64,000 nt of DNA from Dolomedes plantarius (Eukaryota > Arthropoda > Arachnida > Araneae > Dolomedidae): NCBI GenBank assembly GCA_907164885.2, contig OU015501.1:64598693-64662692 (forward strand), written 5' to 3'. The notes under the pieces are model-generated. The model searched no databases and was not told where the DNA came from. It saw only the letters and a program-made list of their open reading frames with translations. This document shows, one piece after another, positions 44,271 through 55,706 of this stretch. Positions within the stretch are counted from its first letter, which is position 1, and each line of letters starts with the position of its first letter. The position numbers and the translations under genes were made by a program.

Positions 44271-46673
44271 GAGAAACTTCCTACTATTTCTTTCTTATGA
44301 AATGGCAATACTCCGCAGACTGTCATTTTGCACGCCTGTGCCTACTGTGAAGGCGTTCTTTTGCTCTATCCGTGAGGAAGAGAGCTGTTTTGGCTTTCGT
44401 AATCACAATTGGATTTTACTCTTCTGTAATAATATTGAATGCTTTACGGGTTTTCTTCCCTTGCGTGCTTCACCAGTTTGAGTATTGTATTTTTTATTAT
44501 AACTGATACACTAACTATTGAAAATTGGGGGATTCGCACATACATTTCATCAATCCAGGTCATTAACTGAATAATCTGCATGTTTTAAAGTTGGAATCCA
44601 ATTGCCATTAACAGGCTTTCAGTAACTACAAGGCGCAGTCAGAATTCACATTTAATTACATATGGCAGAATTCTGTTTCCCCAATCACATTTAGAATTCC
44701 AATCAAGATGCACATCCTTAAGTGGCACAAGTTATCCCAAATATCTCTGAGGATGAACTGCGTCTAATTGCTAATGTGATAATGACGAATCAATATTATA
44801 TACGAAAGTTATAAAAGTAATATTTTTCACAAAATTTGTTTTTCCTTAATTTACAAAAATTTAAAGTATATGTAGTGTTTGCAGATCGAGCTTTTAATCC
44901 GTAAATTAATTAATGACATTTTTGATTAATAAAAGCAATTAATTTTAATCCTTCAATAATTTTTCTGAGTTGTTAATTTTTTTTCCCAGATTTTTGTCTT
45001 AAATACGGATGTAGACTTTACGAATTTTTGGAAAGTCAGTTTTAAAGCATATGATTTCAACTACGAAATTCGTAATGATGAGGTCATGGAAAATGTTTCG
45101 TAAACGTTTTCACGTCCTAATCATCGTTTATTTCCTCCTTGCTTTATAATGCGATTTTCAGTTTTCATGCCTATTCTTTATCTAACCTTTTATTTATCAC
45201 GCTGTCGTATGTATGACATATCATGCAGCAAGTAACGTAAAAACAGCACCCATGACAAAAAGATTTGGTTACAAACTAATGAATTCAATAGGTCAGTCTT
45301 GCTTGCCCATTACCACTATTTTGTGGCTACTTACACTTCAGTATAGAAAGCTGTTTCAACGTACCAGTAAAGCTATAATTTATCAATATAATCAAAATTA
45401 TTAATTCAAAATTATTTATAAAATTTATCAATATATGCTATTATTCATCAATATTTATCCCATAACCACTATTTTGTAGCTATTTACACTTCAGTATATT
45501 GTTTCAACGTATCAGTAAAGCATTTTCTTGAGCGTAATTTGCATCTGTGAAGGTTGCCTATCCAACAAGTACCACGTCTTTGATATTCGGCTGTGAACTC
45601 ATTTAGAGATTTCCATTTTGAGCTCTTTTATAAATTGGTATTAGAAATGAATGCTACAGTTTTAAGTTTAAAGAAGGCTGTACAAAGATCTTGTTTTTTG
45701 ACCAGAGGGATATTTACATTTCTCTTGATCGATTTGCACAGTGATGTGAGCTGGAGAGAGTCATTGCAAGATGATAGAATATTTGCATAAATTTTCAGAA
45801 TTTGCATTTGTACATATACTTTGAATATTACCAAGTAGGACCGCCCATTTTTATTAACTAAAATTAACGAAGTAAATAGAGTTTTACATCTGTGAAGGAA
45901 GAGGAGATTGAATTCTAAAAGGGGATCTTTTAAGGCAGTGTAATTTTATATTTTTTAGGCATTTCTATACATTCACAAAATTTTAGAAGTTGCAGTGATC
46001 TCAATATGGATCACTTAATGTGCTAGTTCGGATATAATTGCTCTGTTATTATATTCTCAGTTTAATCTTAGTGTTGTCTCTCACAAAAATTTTAAAAATA
46101 GGACACAACGTTCAATATTCATTATGAAATTTCTCATGTATCCTTAAGAGTAATAGCGAGCGTGTGAGACGCAATGCATTTCGACTTATTTCAAACAAGT
46201 TTAACACGCTATCTTTCTATGTTCTCCATATTGCAAAATTACAGATAAGTCATTTTATGAAATTTCTCATTATTTTGGAATAACTGATGTTCTCAAAGAA
46301 CTATAACAACACTGTTAAAATTAAGCGTTATTTATTGTAAATTCATTAGTAATGTTTTATTTGTTTTGATGGCTTACTTTAATACTGATATTGTTATTGG
46401 TTATTAAAGAAAACTTTCTTTTAATACTTTATTCTATCTCAACTTTGAGAGATTTCGGTACATTACATTTGAAAAGATTGTTATTATTATACACGAATTT
46501 TGACAGCATTATCTATTCTAAGTTTTATGCATTATATGTATGACTTTTTAATTAACATAATTTATTGTTTTAGATGTCATAGAATCATGAAATGAGTAAA
46601 GCTAGATTTACACTTCTCACAGGATTACATGGACAATTAAAACATGTAAAAATAAATTAATGACCTGAATAAA
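44268..46673. other. AT-rich stretch without recognisable gene
   Basis: I see no supported gene. A ~65 bp direct repeat sharing CACTATTTTGT and ACACTTCAGTAT occurs at about 45307-45372 and 45458-45520. Confidence 0.5.
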
Positions 46674-46922
46674 TCTGTGCTCAGATGGCAAAATGTTATA
46701 AGAAACTTTTCTTAAACAAAATTGATTTTTTTACATTCCGGATTCTCGTTCGCCAATATTTTCTATTTACTCTAACTACTGTAAGTAACAGCCAACTATT
46801 TTTCTGAAACATTGGTACTACGTTTGCTAATGTAAAACAAATTACTGATTTTTCATGACATCTTGAATCTTAGAATTGCTGTCATGTAAATTTCTTATAA
46901 CATTTTGCCATCTGAGCCCAGA
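46674..46922. mobile_element. MITE-like element with 32-bp TIRs
   Basis: 46674-46705 and 46891-46922 are inverted copies differing at one base; the core is CTCAGATGGCAAAATGTTAT. The 249 bp unit has no coding capacity. No convincing target duplication was found, so the superfamily is unassigned. Confidence 0.65.
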
Positions 46923-47578
46923 AATATTTGTAAATTTGTATTCTACCTTAAAATCCTTTTTCTATAAGTAATTGTTCTAAACTAAATGTTATTTGTAAAT
47001 ATCAGGTATTCAACATTCAAGTTAACTCACTCTAAGGTAATACTTACCATTCTTAAATCTTATGGGATTTAGCCTCCTTATAAATAAACATATCTATTCA
47101 TGAAAATTTGGATGCATTGAAGGAAATTTTACATTTCCATGAAAATTATAGGATGATTGCTTCGTGTTACGATACATAAATAGTTAATACTGCAGTTCAA
47201 ATTCGAATTTGAAATGCAATTCTTTTTTTTTAGTGTTGCTACTAATTAAGTCAAGATACCGGCATTTGCTTCATCATTAGGTAAGTTGAATGACCAAAGG
47301 CAATTTTTTTAATGCTGACTACTCTTGAACATGAACAAATCCAGAAGCAGCAGAATCTGCGACATTCAGAGTTTAAAGTTTCCTTTTACTCAAAATTGCC
47401 GCTCGCGTTCTAAAGGAGACCAAATAATTTCAGGTTGGGATTGTTGTGTTCGCATTTTTATTAGAGCAGCATAATGCGAGTGTGGTGTCAGTGGATAAAG
47501 GAAGGTTGAAAACCCATGAGTTCGATCAGAGGATTACAAACAGACAGGCTCATTAGACGACATTATCAACAGTCTTGG

Positions 47579-47860
47579 CACAACAGCGAAGGACTTCCGC
47601 ATGTAACGCCAGGTCAGTTAGAACTGTTTATCATTTTTGCTACAATGAGAGTTGATCTCATTTCTTTACCTTTGCAGACCACAATGATGACAAAAACGAT
47701 AAACTGGCTTCCTGACTACACAACAGCGAAGGACTTCTGCGTGTAACGCCAGGTCAGTTAGACCTGTTTATCATTCTTGCTACAGACAGAGTTGATTTCA
47801 TTTCTTTACCTTTGCAGACCCCAATGATGACAAAAACGATAAACTGGCTTCCTGACTATT
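47579..47860. repeat. Tandem duplication, 140 bp x2
   Basis: The unit starting CAACAGCGAAGGACTTC begins at 47581 and again at 47721, and both end in GGCTTCCTGACTA. There are few differences, so the duplication is fairly recent. No frame is conserved across it. Confidence 0.9.
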
Positions 47861-48051
47861 ACAGTCATTGCATTGTGTTTTCTAATAAATCAGATTTTAG
47901 ACCAGTTCAAACAGAATCTTTTTTGAAGTTGACATATGATCAATAAATTGGGTTGCATCAGAAAATTTCGAGAAAGAGCAATTTAAACATAATATCTGTC
48001 GTCACTCTTATCTACCGATGTCAGAAAAAAAGAGACTAATCGAATGTAATT

Positions 48052-48421
48052 CACCTATCTCTCGATTTACACGGTAGATGCGTTCCATGATAAATCGTGT
48101 AAATCGAAAAACAAGAATCGTGTAAAACAAGACACAGCATTTACATATGTATTTCAAAAATTAACTCTTACCTACTAGAACTGAACTAGGAATGACAGTA
48201 TGGAAATGAAACAAAATATACTTTAATGACGCCAATGCTAAACGCAACGCAACGCGGCGTTATGCACTTGTGACGTCTGAGCAGATAATTAATGAGTGCG
48301 TTCAATGTAAAACATTCAAATAATCAAGTAATACATCGAATTTTTTTTATTTATAAAATTTAGAAACCGTGTAAAAGAAGAATCGTGTAAATCAAGTACC
48401 GTGCAAATCGAGGGACAGGTG
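48052..48421. mobile_element. Pogo/Tigger-like MITE
   Basis: The left end CACCTATCTCTCGATTTACA and the reverse complement of the right end (CACCTGTCCCTCGATTTGCA) match at 17 of 20 positions. TA follows the right end, and TT (probably mutated TA) precedes the left. ATCGTGTAAA motifs repeat inside near both ends. It is 370 bp and non-coding. Confidence 0.7.
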
Positions 48422-48974
48422 TATTCAGAAATAAATGCTAGAGGTGTTTTATATATTGTTAAAAAAAGCGATTGTGTATGCCATGTATTCCGAAAGGAAT
48501 ACATGGGACTGTCTATACAATGTCTTCTTCTAAATAGCTTTAGAAAGTTATCAAATTAATTATGTTTTCCTCATTTTACAAAAGAATTAACAAAAGCGAA
48601 ACTGGTAGAATTAGAAGTTGAATGATTGCTAAAATCGAGGGTAAACGTTGAAATTTTTTTATTATTCTTTTAGTCATGTTTTCTAATAACTGAGATTTTT
48701 TAGAAACTTAGATATAATTTAAGATTTGTTTGTTTCATTACTGTACCGGAGATTATGATCCGTTCATTGTGCATTCTGCTAAATGGAGAGATAAACGTCA
48801 CTGATAAGTAGACGATTAAAGAAGAAGCCGATTTCATACAGCGATTGCTTGTATTTGTTTGTTGTAATTTGAAATAGATTTTTCTTGCTGTTGCAAACAT
48901 TTTTAAATTTTGATATTAATTTGTCAATTTGGAGTTGAATTTTGTCCAACAGCTGTTCTTGTTTTTGTTTCTAA
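48422..48974. other. AT-rich stretch without recognisable gene
   Basis: No supported gene or repeat ends. Confidence 0.5.
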
Positions 48975-48985
48975 TGCCCCTTGGC

Positions 48986-49300
48986 TGGAAGTATTCTAGA
49001 TCAGGTCCATACATGTTAGCGGCCTGAGGTTCTGCAGCTCCAATTTACAATGGCACCACAAGGGTCGGAGTCCGATTTAGCCAAGTTCCACCCCAATTTT
49101 TACTGATCACCTCCAGGGGCAACATCTGAGGGGATCGTACACTCACCAACCCTCTCTGACCTCATAGAGGTACTTTTCAGTCTACGGATTTACCATGCCC
49201 ATATCCGGCCTAGACACGGAGGTATTTAATGGCGTTTGTCGGGATTCTAACTGAGCACTCTCGGAACCGAAAAGCCAACGCATTACCACTAGGCTACTTC
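48986..49300 (-). mobile_element. tRNA-derived SINE, minus strand
   Basis: An 11-bp perfect direct repeat TGCCCCTTGGC flanks it at 48975-48985 and 49301-49311. On the minus strand the 5' end holds an A box TAGCCTAGTGGTAATGC, and about 35 bases on a weak B box around TAGAATCCC. The body of 315 bp is GC-richer than its surroundings. Its tail differs from the SINE at 41970, so the two belong to different families. Confidence 0.82.
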
Positions 49301-49311
49301 TGCCCCTTGGC

Positions 49312-51056
49312 AGATTGTTATATGTAATACGAGAATAGCGTCCTTCGAGGAAGGACATCATAGATTTTCGTTATATCTGTTGTTTATTAGAAATAATTGT
49401 TAAAACGGTAGCATGTTTCGGAGACAACTTTCGCGTGCCTGTTAGTTTTATTCATTGCGAGAGGATTTTGATATTATTATGAGATAAAAATTTAAATAAC
49501 AATTTTTTAGCTCTACTGCTTGCTTCTTGTATTGTGCATTGGATAATGGCACTATCTTAATCAAATTTCCCTAAATAATATGTACTTAAATACTGCAAAT
49601 GAAATAAAAAATTTGGTCACACAGCAATCTGTTTTCTGAAAAATAACGATGAATAAGGTTCACAGAGGTCATAACTTGGCTACAAAATGTTAAGCTATCT
49701 CTATTTTTCTCTCCTAAATTTTCCTAATCTTTCTTTTTGAACCGACCAGAGACATTTAGCAGTTTCTTATCGTTATCATTTATGGTCTGGCGCCCATTCT
49801 AATAAACTGTCAATTCACCAAATGTTAGGGAGTTTTCTTATTTTAAAAACCAGCCTTTAGCATCTAGCTGATGTGTGTTCAAGCTATGTTAAAAGCTATG
49901 TAATTCGGGCTTGTTATTTGCCATCTTGACTTATACAAGCACACTTTAAGATTTAATTTTATTCAGTTAGTTTATTTCATGGATCATGTTTACTTTTTTG
50001 ATAGCTAAACCTGCTGCTCTTTAATCGAATACGGTATAGAAGTATTATCCAAATTCTTCATGTAATTTTAGTATTCTAAAATTTGTTTTCTGGCAACGCA
50101 ATTTTTTAACTGGTTTCACAGTTAAATAATTATTCTTTCAAATAGTTCTGCTCATTTTAAAGACTTATAAAATGTTATTTTTAACTAAACTTGAGCTGTT
50201 TATTCAAAAACAGCTTGGGGTGCAAATTACCTTATGCAGAAATCTCAAAAGGTACGATCATTATTTAAATATTTTTCATTGTTCCTATTGTTTAAATATT
50301 TTTCATTGTTACTATTGTTTAAATATTTTCGATCATTAATGTTCAGAATTACAAATTTTCTTTTCTACGCGTCTGCAAGAATTAATTTATTGTTACCTCG
50401 ATTGAATTTACATTTCTGAATATAATACAACACTTTCCTCTCATTTTTAGGGTATTTAGAGCTTTTCAATGAAACTTTTCCCATCGGATCTCAAACAATA
50501 TAATTATCTTTAGATTTACAAATTTGATTAGTTAATGGAACAATAAATTTTGAAGATAGAGGTTCAGCTGTCAGATTAGATTTAAGCATTTCTATTTCTC
50601 AAATGAATTTTCTCTAGGTTTAATTATATCCGTGCATCTATGTATTTGTATATATTTCATTTTAAGAAATTATTAGTTGAATCGTTCTCCTCAAAGTATT
50701 TAAAAAGTAGGTGCTTCAAAGTTGTCATCAGGACATAGTATATTTATCCTGATGCTCATAGCATCCTTGCTGACAACGCTTTTCCATGTACAAAACTAGT
50801 ATATTACCCCAGTCAAAATAGACCTGACTTTGACAAAAGGCTAAAAAATATATGAAGGTTTTGAAAATTGGTGGAGATATTTGTTTAGGCATGCTCATGA
50901 ACATACTAAAATTCCCCACCGACCAGACTTGAGCTTTCACCGCCATCTTGGAAAATGTGTACACTTTTTTGGTTTTAAGCAAGTAACTTGAGAAATATTG
51001 ATTTTATGTAAAAACTTTGAGTTTAAAAATTGAAGAACACTAAATTGTGAACAAAA
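49312..51056. other. AT-rich stretch without recognisable gene
   Basis: I see no supported gene. Three tandem units of about 29 bp (GTTTAAATATTTTTCATT) lie at about 50255-50335. The 84-codon minus-strand frame at 50728-50982 has no recognisable motif. Confidence 0.5.
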
Positions 51057-51068
51057 ATGTCATTTACA

Positions 51069-51932
51069 TTTTTTTTATAAGTTGAACACGAACAAAGATA
51101 ATTGACTTTGAAAGTAGCGAACCATCACACCTGGGACGCAAATGCGCGGTCTTCCCCATCGCGATGGGAGGATGACCCGCGCTTGTGCGCCAAAAGTCTT
51201 GTATACTCATGTTTGTCAAATCTCTGTATATCAAAGCTCGAGAGAAATGCAAGTATATCTCCGTCCCGGCGTTAGCCACACGGAATTCAACTGATGCCTG
51301 GCCACCACAACACAATCTCCCCAGACGCCGACCCAAAAGATCGGAGTCTAGGTCACATAGACCCCTCGAGTCCATTAAATAGCTACCAAATTTCAAATTA
51401 AGATAAAATTAACAATTTAATAATAAATAATAACTTAAATTCCAGAATCCAGAGCCAGTTCCTGTGCTCCGCTTGAACCTAGTCACTGCTTTATCACTTT
51501 AAACTTCAACAACAAAATTTTAACTACAATTTAGTTAACAATTCATAAGTGAACATTTAACTTCATATAAGTATATACATGCATAAAGGCACCTGCGCTT
51601 ACATAACAAAATATAAGCATTTATATACTGACATAAAAGCAACTGCTTTATAAAACATAATTTAAACAATTATAAACACATATACATACATAAATTAATA
51701 TTTGTAAACCACGTATAGCAAACAAATTCACAATTCGCAATATCTGTATTACTTACATTACTTTTACACATTCAGTTATTTAATATTACAACAATTTCAT
51801 ACAAATTATTCTATTAAATTCAATCAATTTTCAAGTTAATTACTTTTACAAGCCATATAATTCGATATTTAATAGCATACCATATTAATTCATATATTGT
51901 TTTAAAACACAAAGATAAGTACAAAAAAACCC
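51069..51932 (-). other. LINE 3' untranslated region
   Basis: About 860 bp from the ORF2 stop to an 8-base A run on the minus strand. The distal 320 bp (51080-51400) is much richer in GC than the rest and may hold the 3' recognition structure. The 110-codon frame across it (51064-51396) has no recognisable motif and is not called. Confidence 0.6.
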
Positions 51933-53351
51933 TCAACGGGAAAAAAAAGGGATGTGGACATCCATCAGAACCCCCACTATATCTTTTATTACTTTTTTAC
52001 TATAATAGTCAACAAAGAGTTTGTGTTTACTCCAGCTTGTGTAATCTGAGGGAAATCTTTCTCTATAAGCCTGTAGATCTATACATTCATAGATGCAATG
52101 CTCTACAGTCTGTTTCTCCCCACACCAACATTTATCATCTTTCTTGTGTATTCTGTGCTGGTATTCCGCAAAGCACCCATGTCCTGTAATAGCTTGATTT
52201 AACTTGAAATCATTACAAAGTCTGTCTTCTGAAACTTCAGGATATATTTCATACACTCTCCTGCCCTTATCAGACTCATTCCATAACTCCTGCCAATTGG
52301 TCATTTCCTCTCTTTTAATCTTTCCCTTAACTCTTTTCTTAGAGTGTTTATAAGTTGTGCCAGCATATTCGAGCTCTGTTGCCTCTTTCGCGACTCTGTC
52401 AGCCTCCTCATTCCCCTCTTCACCAACATGTGCTTTAACCCAATGGAAGCTGATATTCATATCTTCATTACTTATAACCTCTTTAATTTTTTCCGAAATT
52501 TCGCCTTTATAATTAACCACCTTTAATGTTTCCAGCGCACTTCTAGAGTCCGTATAGATATCAAAACTCTTAACTTCTTTCATTTTCATAACATCTATCG
52601 CAATTTGAATAGCTCTCATTTCTGCCAGATAAGAGTTGCCATTTATAATCTTTTCCCTATATATCTCCTTTTCATTGTCTTGCATGTATACCACAACACC
52701 AGCTCCCGCGTTTTCCTCAATCTTAGAGCCGTCTGTATATATTCTTACTTGTGTCTTCGGCGTATTATCATACGTCCATTCAATACTCATTAAATCTTTC
52801 CATTTTCTTATTCTGCTTGTTCTTACTTCACAATTTGCTCTATTCAATACTTCATCACCTATTTCAATCTCTACACCTTCATCATATATTTTAAACATTT
52901 TACAATTTATTCTTGCTTTCAGATGCAGTGGCATACAGCCTGATAGTACGTTTAGGGCATCCGTAGACACGGTTCTATAACATTTCGTTATAGCCAACAT
53001 AAATGGTCTCTGTGTTTGTTTCAATTTTCTATCTATAACTACACCTTCGTTATACCAAATTTCCACAGCATACAGTAGTATTTTCTCAATTACAGTGAGG
53101 TAAATTTGTTTTATAATGCTGCCCCGTATTCCCCATGTCTTTTTAATAATTCTCGTTAATTTATAAAAGAACTTTAATGATTTTTCCTTAACCATATCCA
53201 GATGCTGTAAATATTTCAACTTGCAATCAATTAACACCCCTAAATACTTTAATTCTTTATGATACTTTATATTTTCCCCCGCCAGCTTAATTGTTGGTTT
53301 GGTTTTGATAACACCAAACCAACAATTATTGTATAAGCACACTACTAGCAA
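51933..53351 (-). pseudogene. LINE ORF2, C-terminal part: RNase H and zinc-knuckle tail
   Basis: This 472-codon open piece continues the reverse transcriptase in a different frame. It begins with the thumb-type motif KELKYLGVLID. RNase H follows, with RIYTDGSK (first Asp), LAEMRAIQ (Glu), IYTDSRSAL (second Asp) and EEADRVAKEA (last acidic residue). The tail has CWCGEKQTVEHCIYEC, the C-C-H-C motif common after RNase H in this LINE group. The part downstream of the junction has no internal stop, so the copy is fairly young. It is separated from the RT frame by the rearrangement at 53289-53374. Confidence 0.88.
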
Positions 53352-53374
53352 TTATTGTATAAGCACACTTATCA
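53289..53374. repeat. Local rearrangement: 26-bp tandem duplication plus 15-bp inverted copy
   Basis: CAATTATTGTATAAGCACAC occurs at 53323 and again 26 bases later at 53349. Next to it, AATTGTTGGTTTGGT (53289-53303) is repeated inverted as ACCAAACCAACAATT, ending at about 53327. Together they shift the ORF2 frame. Confidence 0.85.
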
Positions 53375-54795
53375 ATACTGAAATTTAATTCATTCCTATT
53401 TGCCCAATCGTAACATCTATCCAATACTTCTCTTGAAATTTCCTTAAACTTATAACTAACCTTACTATTAATCATTATCATTAGGTCATCAGCAAAAGCT
53501 TGCATATACCAATTATTACTGTAACTATCAATGTCTAGTAATTCGTTAATTATTATGAGCCACAATATAGGGCCGAGGGAAGATCCCTGAGGGACCCCTA
53601 CGTTATACTCATGCTCACCACTTCTCATAATAACTTTTCTATCGCTAATATAACTAATTATTAATTTATATAACTTAGGTTCAATCTTTAATTTATTTAA
53701 CTCCCTTATTACATTACTTCTTCTCACAGTATTAAAAGCATTCTTAATGTCCAATGAAATAAGACAAGTATGTTCATCCCTACTTTTATTTTCATAAATT
53801 ATTTTCTTGATGTTATTGAGCGCATGAAGAGTGCTCAGGTTCCTTCTGAACCCATATTGTGCTTTCGATAGCAAATTGTTTGATTCCAAATGCGTAACCA
53901 GCCTGTTTGTAATTATTTTATCGAGTATCTTACCCAGTACAGGTAGCAGACATATAGGCCTATACGAACTCGGAAGTAATGGATCTTTCTCCCCTTTTCT
54001 AAAATAAATAACCTTAGCCTTCTTCCATTCCTTTGGAAAGTAGCCATCGTTCAAGCATCTATTAAATAAGCAGTACATCACTCTCTTATTAATATTATAT
54101 GTTTCTTGAATAATACTTAGTGTAAATCCCTCATATCCAGGTGCTTTACCTTTTGACATTTCACTCATAGTTAATTCAATTTCAAGATTAGTTATTTCAA
54201 TAGTATTTTCACTATTATCACTCACTTCCGTGTCCTCTTCCTCTTCTACTATCCTATTAAAATGATATTCCGTTAGAACTCGTTCTATTTCTTCTTCATT
54301 ATCCACAATTACGCCGTTTAAATCCTGTACTCTTTCAGTTACATTTTGTCTTTTATCAGAAATGATATTCGTTACTGCACCAAAAGTATCTTTCACAGTT
54401 AATTTATCTAAATATTCCTTGAAAGTACTTCTTTTCGCATTATTGATCAACTTCTTATACCTTGCACTCTCTTCTTTGAATTTAATCAGCCTATTCTTTC
54501 TATCTTGGGGGTCAGTCGTCTTTTGATACAATCTCCTAAGTGCTCTCACTTTGCTTCTTTTTATTCTTAAGTCCTCATTCCACCAATAAGCGTTGGACTG
54601 ATTCTTCTTACTTCTTTTCTTCCTATGTTTCTTACATAATTTCGTAATTTCCTCATTAAATTTCTCTATTACACCATCAATGCTCATTTCTTCCATATCT
54701 TGCTCTAACTTTTCCATTACTTTTCTAAGTTCCATTCTAAAACTCCACCATCTCATATTCTTTATCTCCCATCTTGGATCAGTATCTCTTCTTTT
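53326..54795 (-). pseudogene. LINE ORF2, reverse transcriptase part
   Basis: From the transposon junction (KRRDTDPRW at 54795) the frame stays open to 53326. It contains the RT core: KAPGYEGF, YRPICLLPVLGKILDKI, AQYGFRRN, SLDIKNAFNTV, VPQGSSLGPILW and the catalytic AFADD near 53483-53497. ORF2 copies RNA at a nick made by its endonuclease. It ends prematurely (CAYTIIASSVLIQ) at a 26-bp duplication. The frame upstream is cut by the inserted transposon. Confidence 0.9.
54793..54795. repeat. Left 3-bp target duplication of the 6.1 kb transposon
   Basis: TTT here is repeated at 60891-60893 on the other side. One copy removed together with the element rejoins LINE ORF2 in frame. Confidence 0.7.
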
Positions 54796-55706
54796 TAGGC
54801 CGTGGGCCGTATGCTGTAAACATCATTTAAAAACAAATTTCGTTTCAACTTCTCGGGGGCAATCTGAAAATGTAGCTAACATATTCTCTTTAAGATGGAT
54901 AATGAAAATATCAAATGTTCTGGGAGTAAACTTTGCACATAAATTTGGAAAATTGATTCCAATTTGAAGGAATTGGGTTTACATTTAGGATGCCTGCAAC
55001 AGCCGTGCACAATATATTTCACAATATATTATACTTATGGACTTAAATTTAATAACAATGTGTTTATAACCAATGTATCTCTAAATTATAGTCACCTTTT
55101 AAAAATTGGAACTAAATTTAATATAGTTTAAAATTACACAAAATACAATTTAAATTTTTGATGCAAAAAAGGCTAAATTTTTTTTTAAAAAAAACACATT
55201 TTTTAATTTATGAGGATTTTTTTATCCATAATTTGTGTAAATGAATGGTATTAGTAAGAGTAAGAAATCTGAAAGTAATTGGTTGAATAAATTTTAAAAT
55301 ATATTGCTAGCAAGCACTAAAATCACATAACTGAGAAAAACAGCTCTAAAGTTAAAAAATGTAACAACTACAATTGGGCTACAGTTCAGTCTTAAATTTT
55401 GCATCTTAAAATACACCTGGTTCATAAATAACACCTACCTTTACTTCCTGTCTTTATCAATTTAAAGTTTTCTTCATTTTACGGGGTTTTCGAGCTTCAT
55501 AACTTGCTTAAGAAGCTCGAACATTCACATCTTTCACATGTTTATAGACACTCAGATGCAAAACGTTTCCTGAAGTTTTATATTAAAATATATAAAAGAA
55601 TAAAATAAATAATTGTATTTAAAGAATAAATAAAAATAGAAAAATTTTTTGGGGAAATTTTAATGGTTCTGTGCCTCCCTAAAAATAAATTAACATCATA
55701 AAATGT

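Noticed and set aside
51064..51396. 110-codon frame in the LINE 3' UTR
   Set aside because: It has no motif. The open frame is explained by the local GC-rich composition of the LINE tail.
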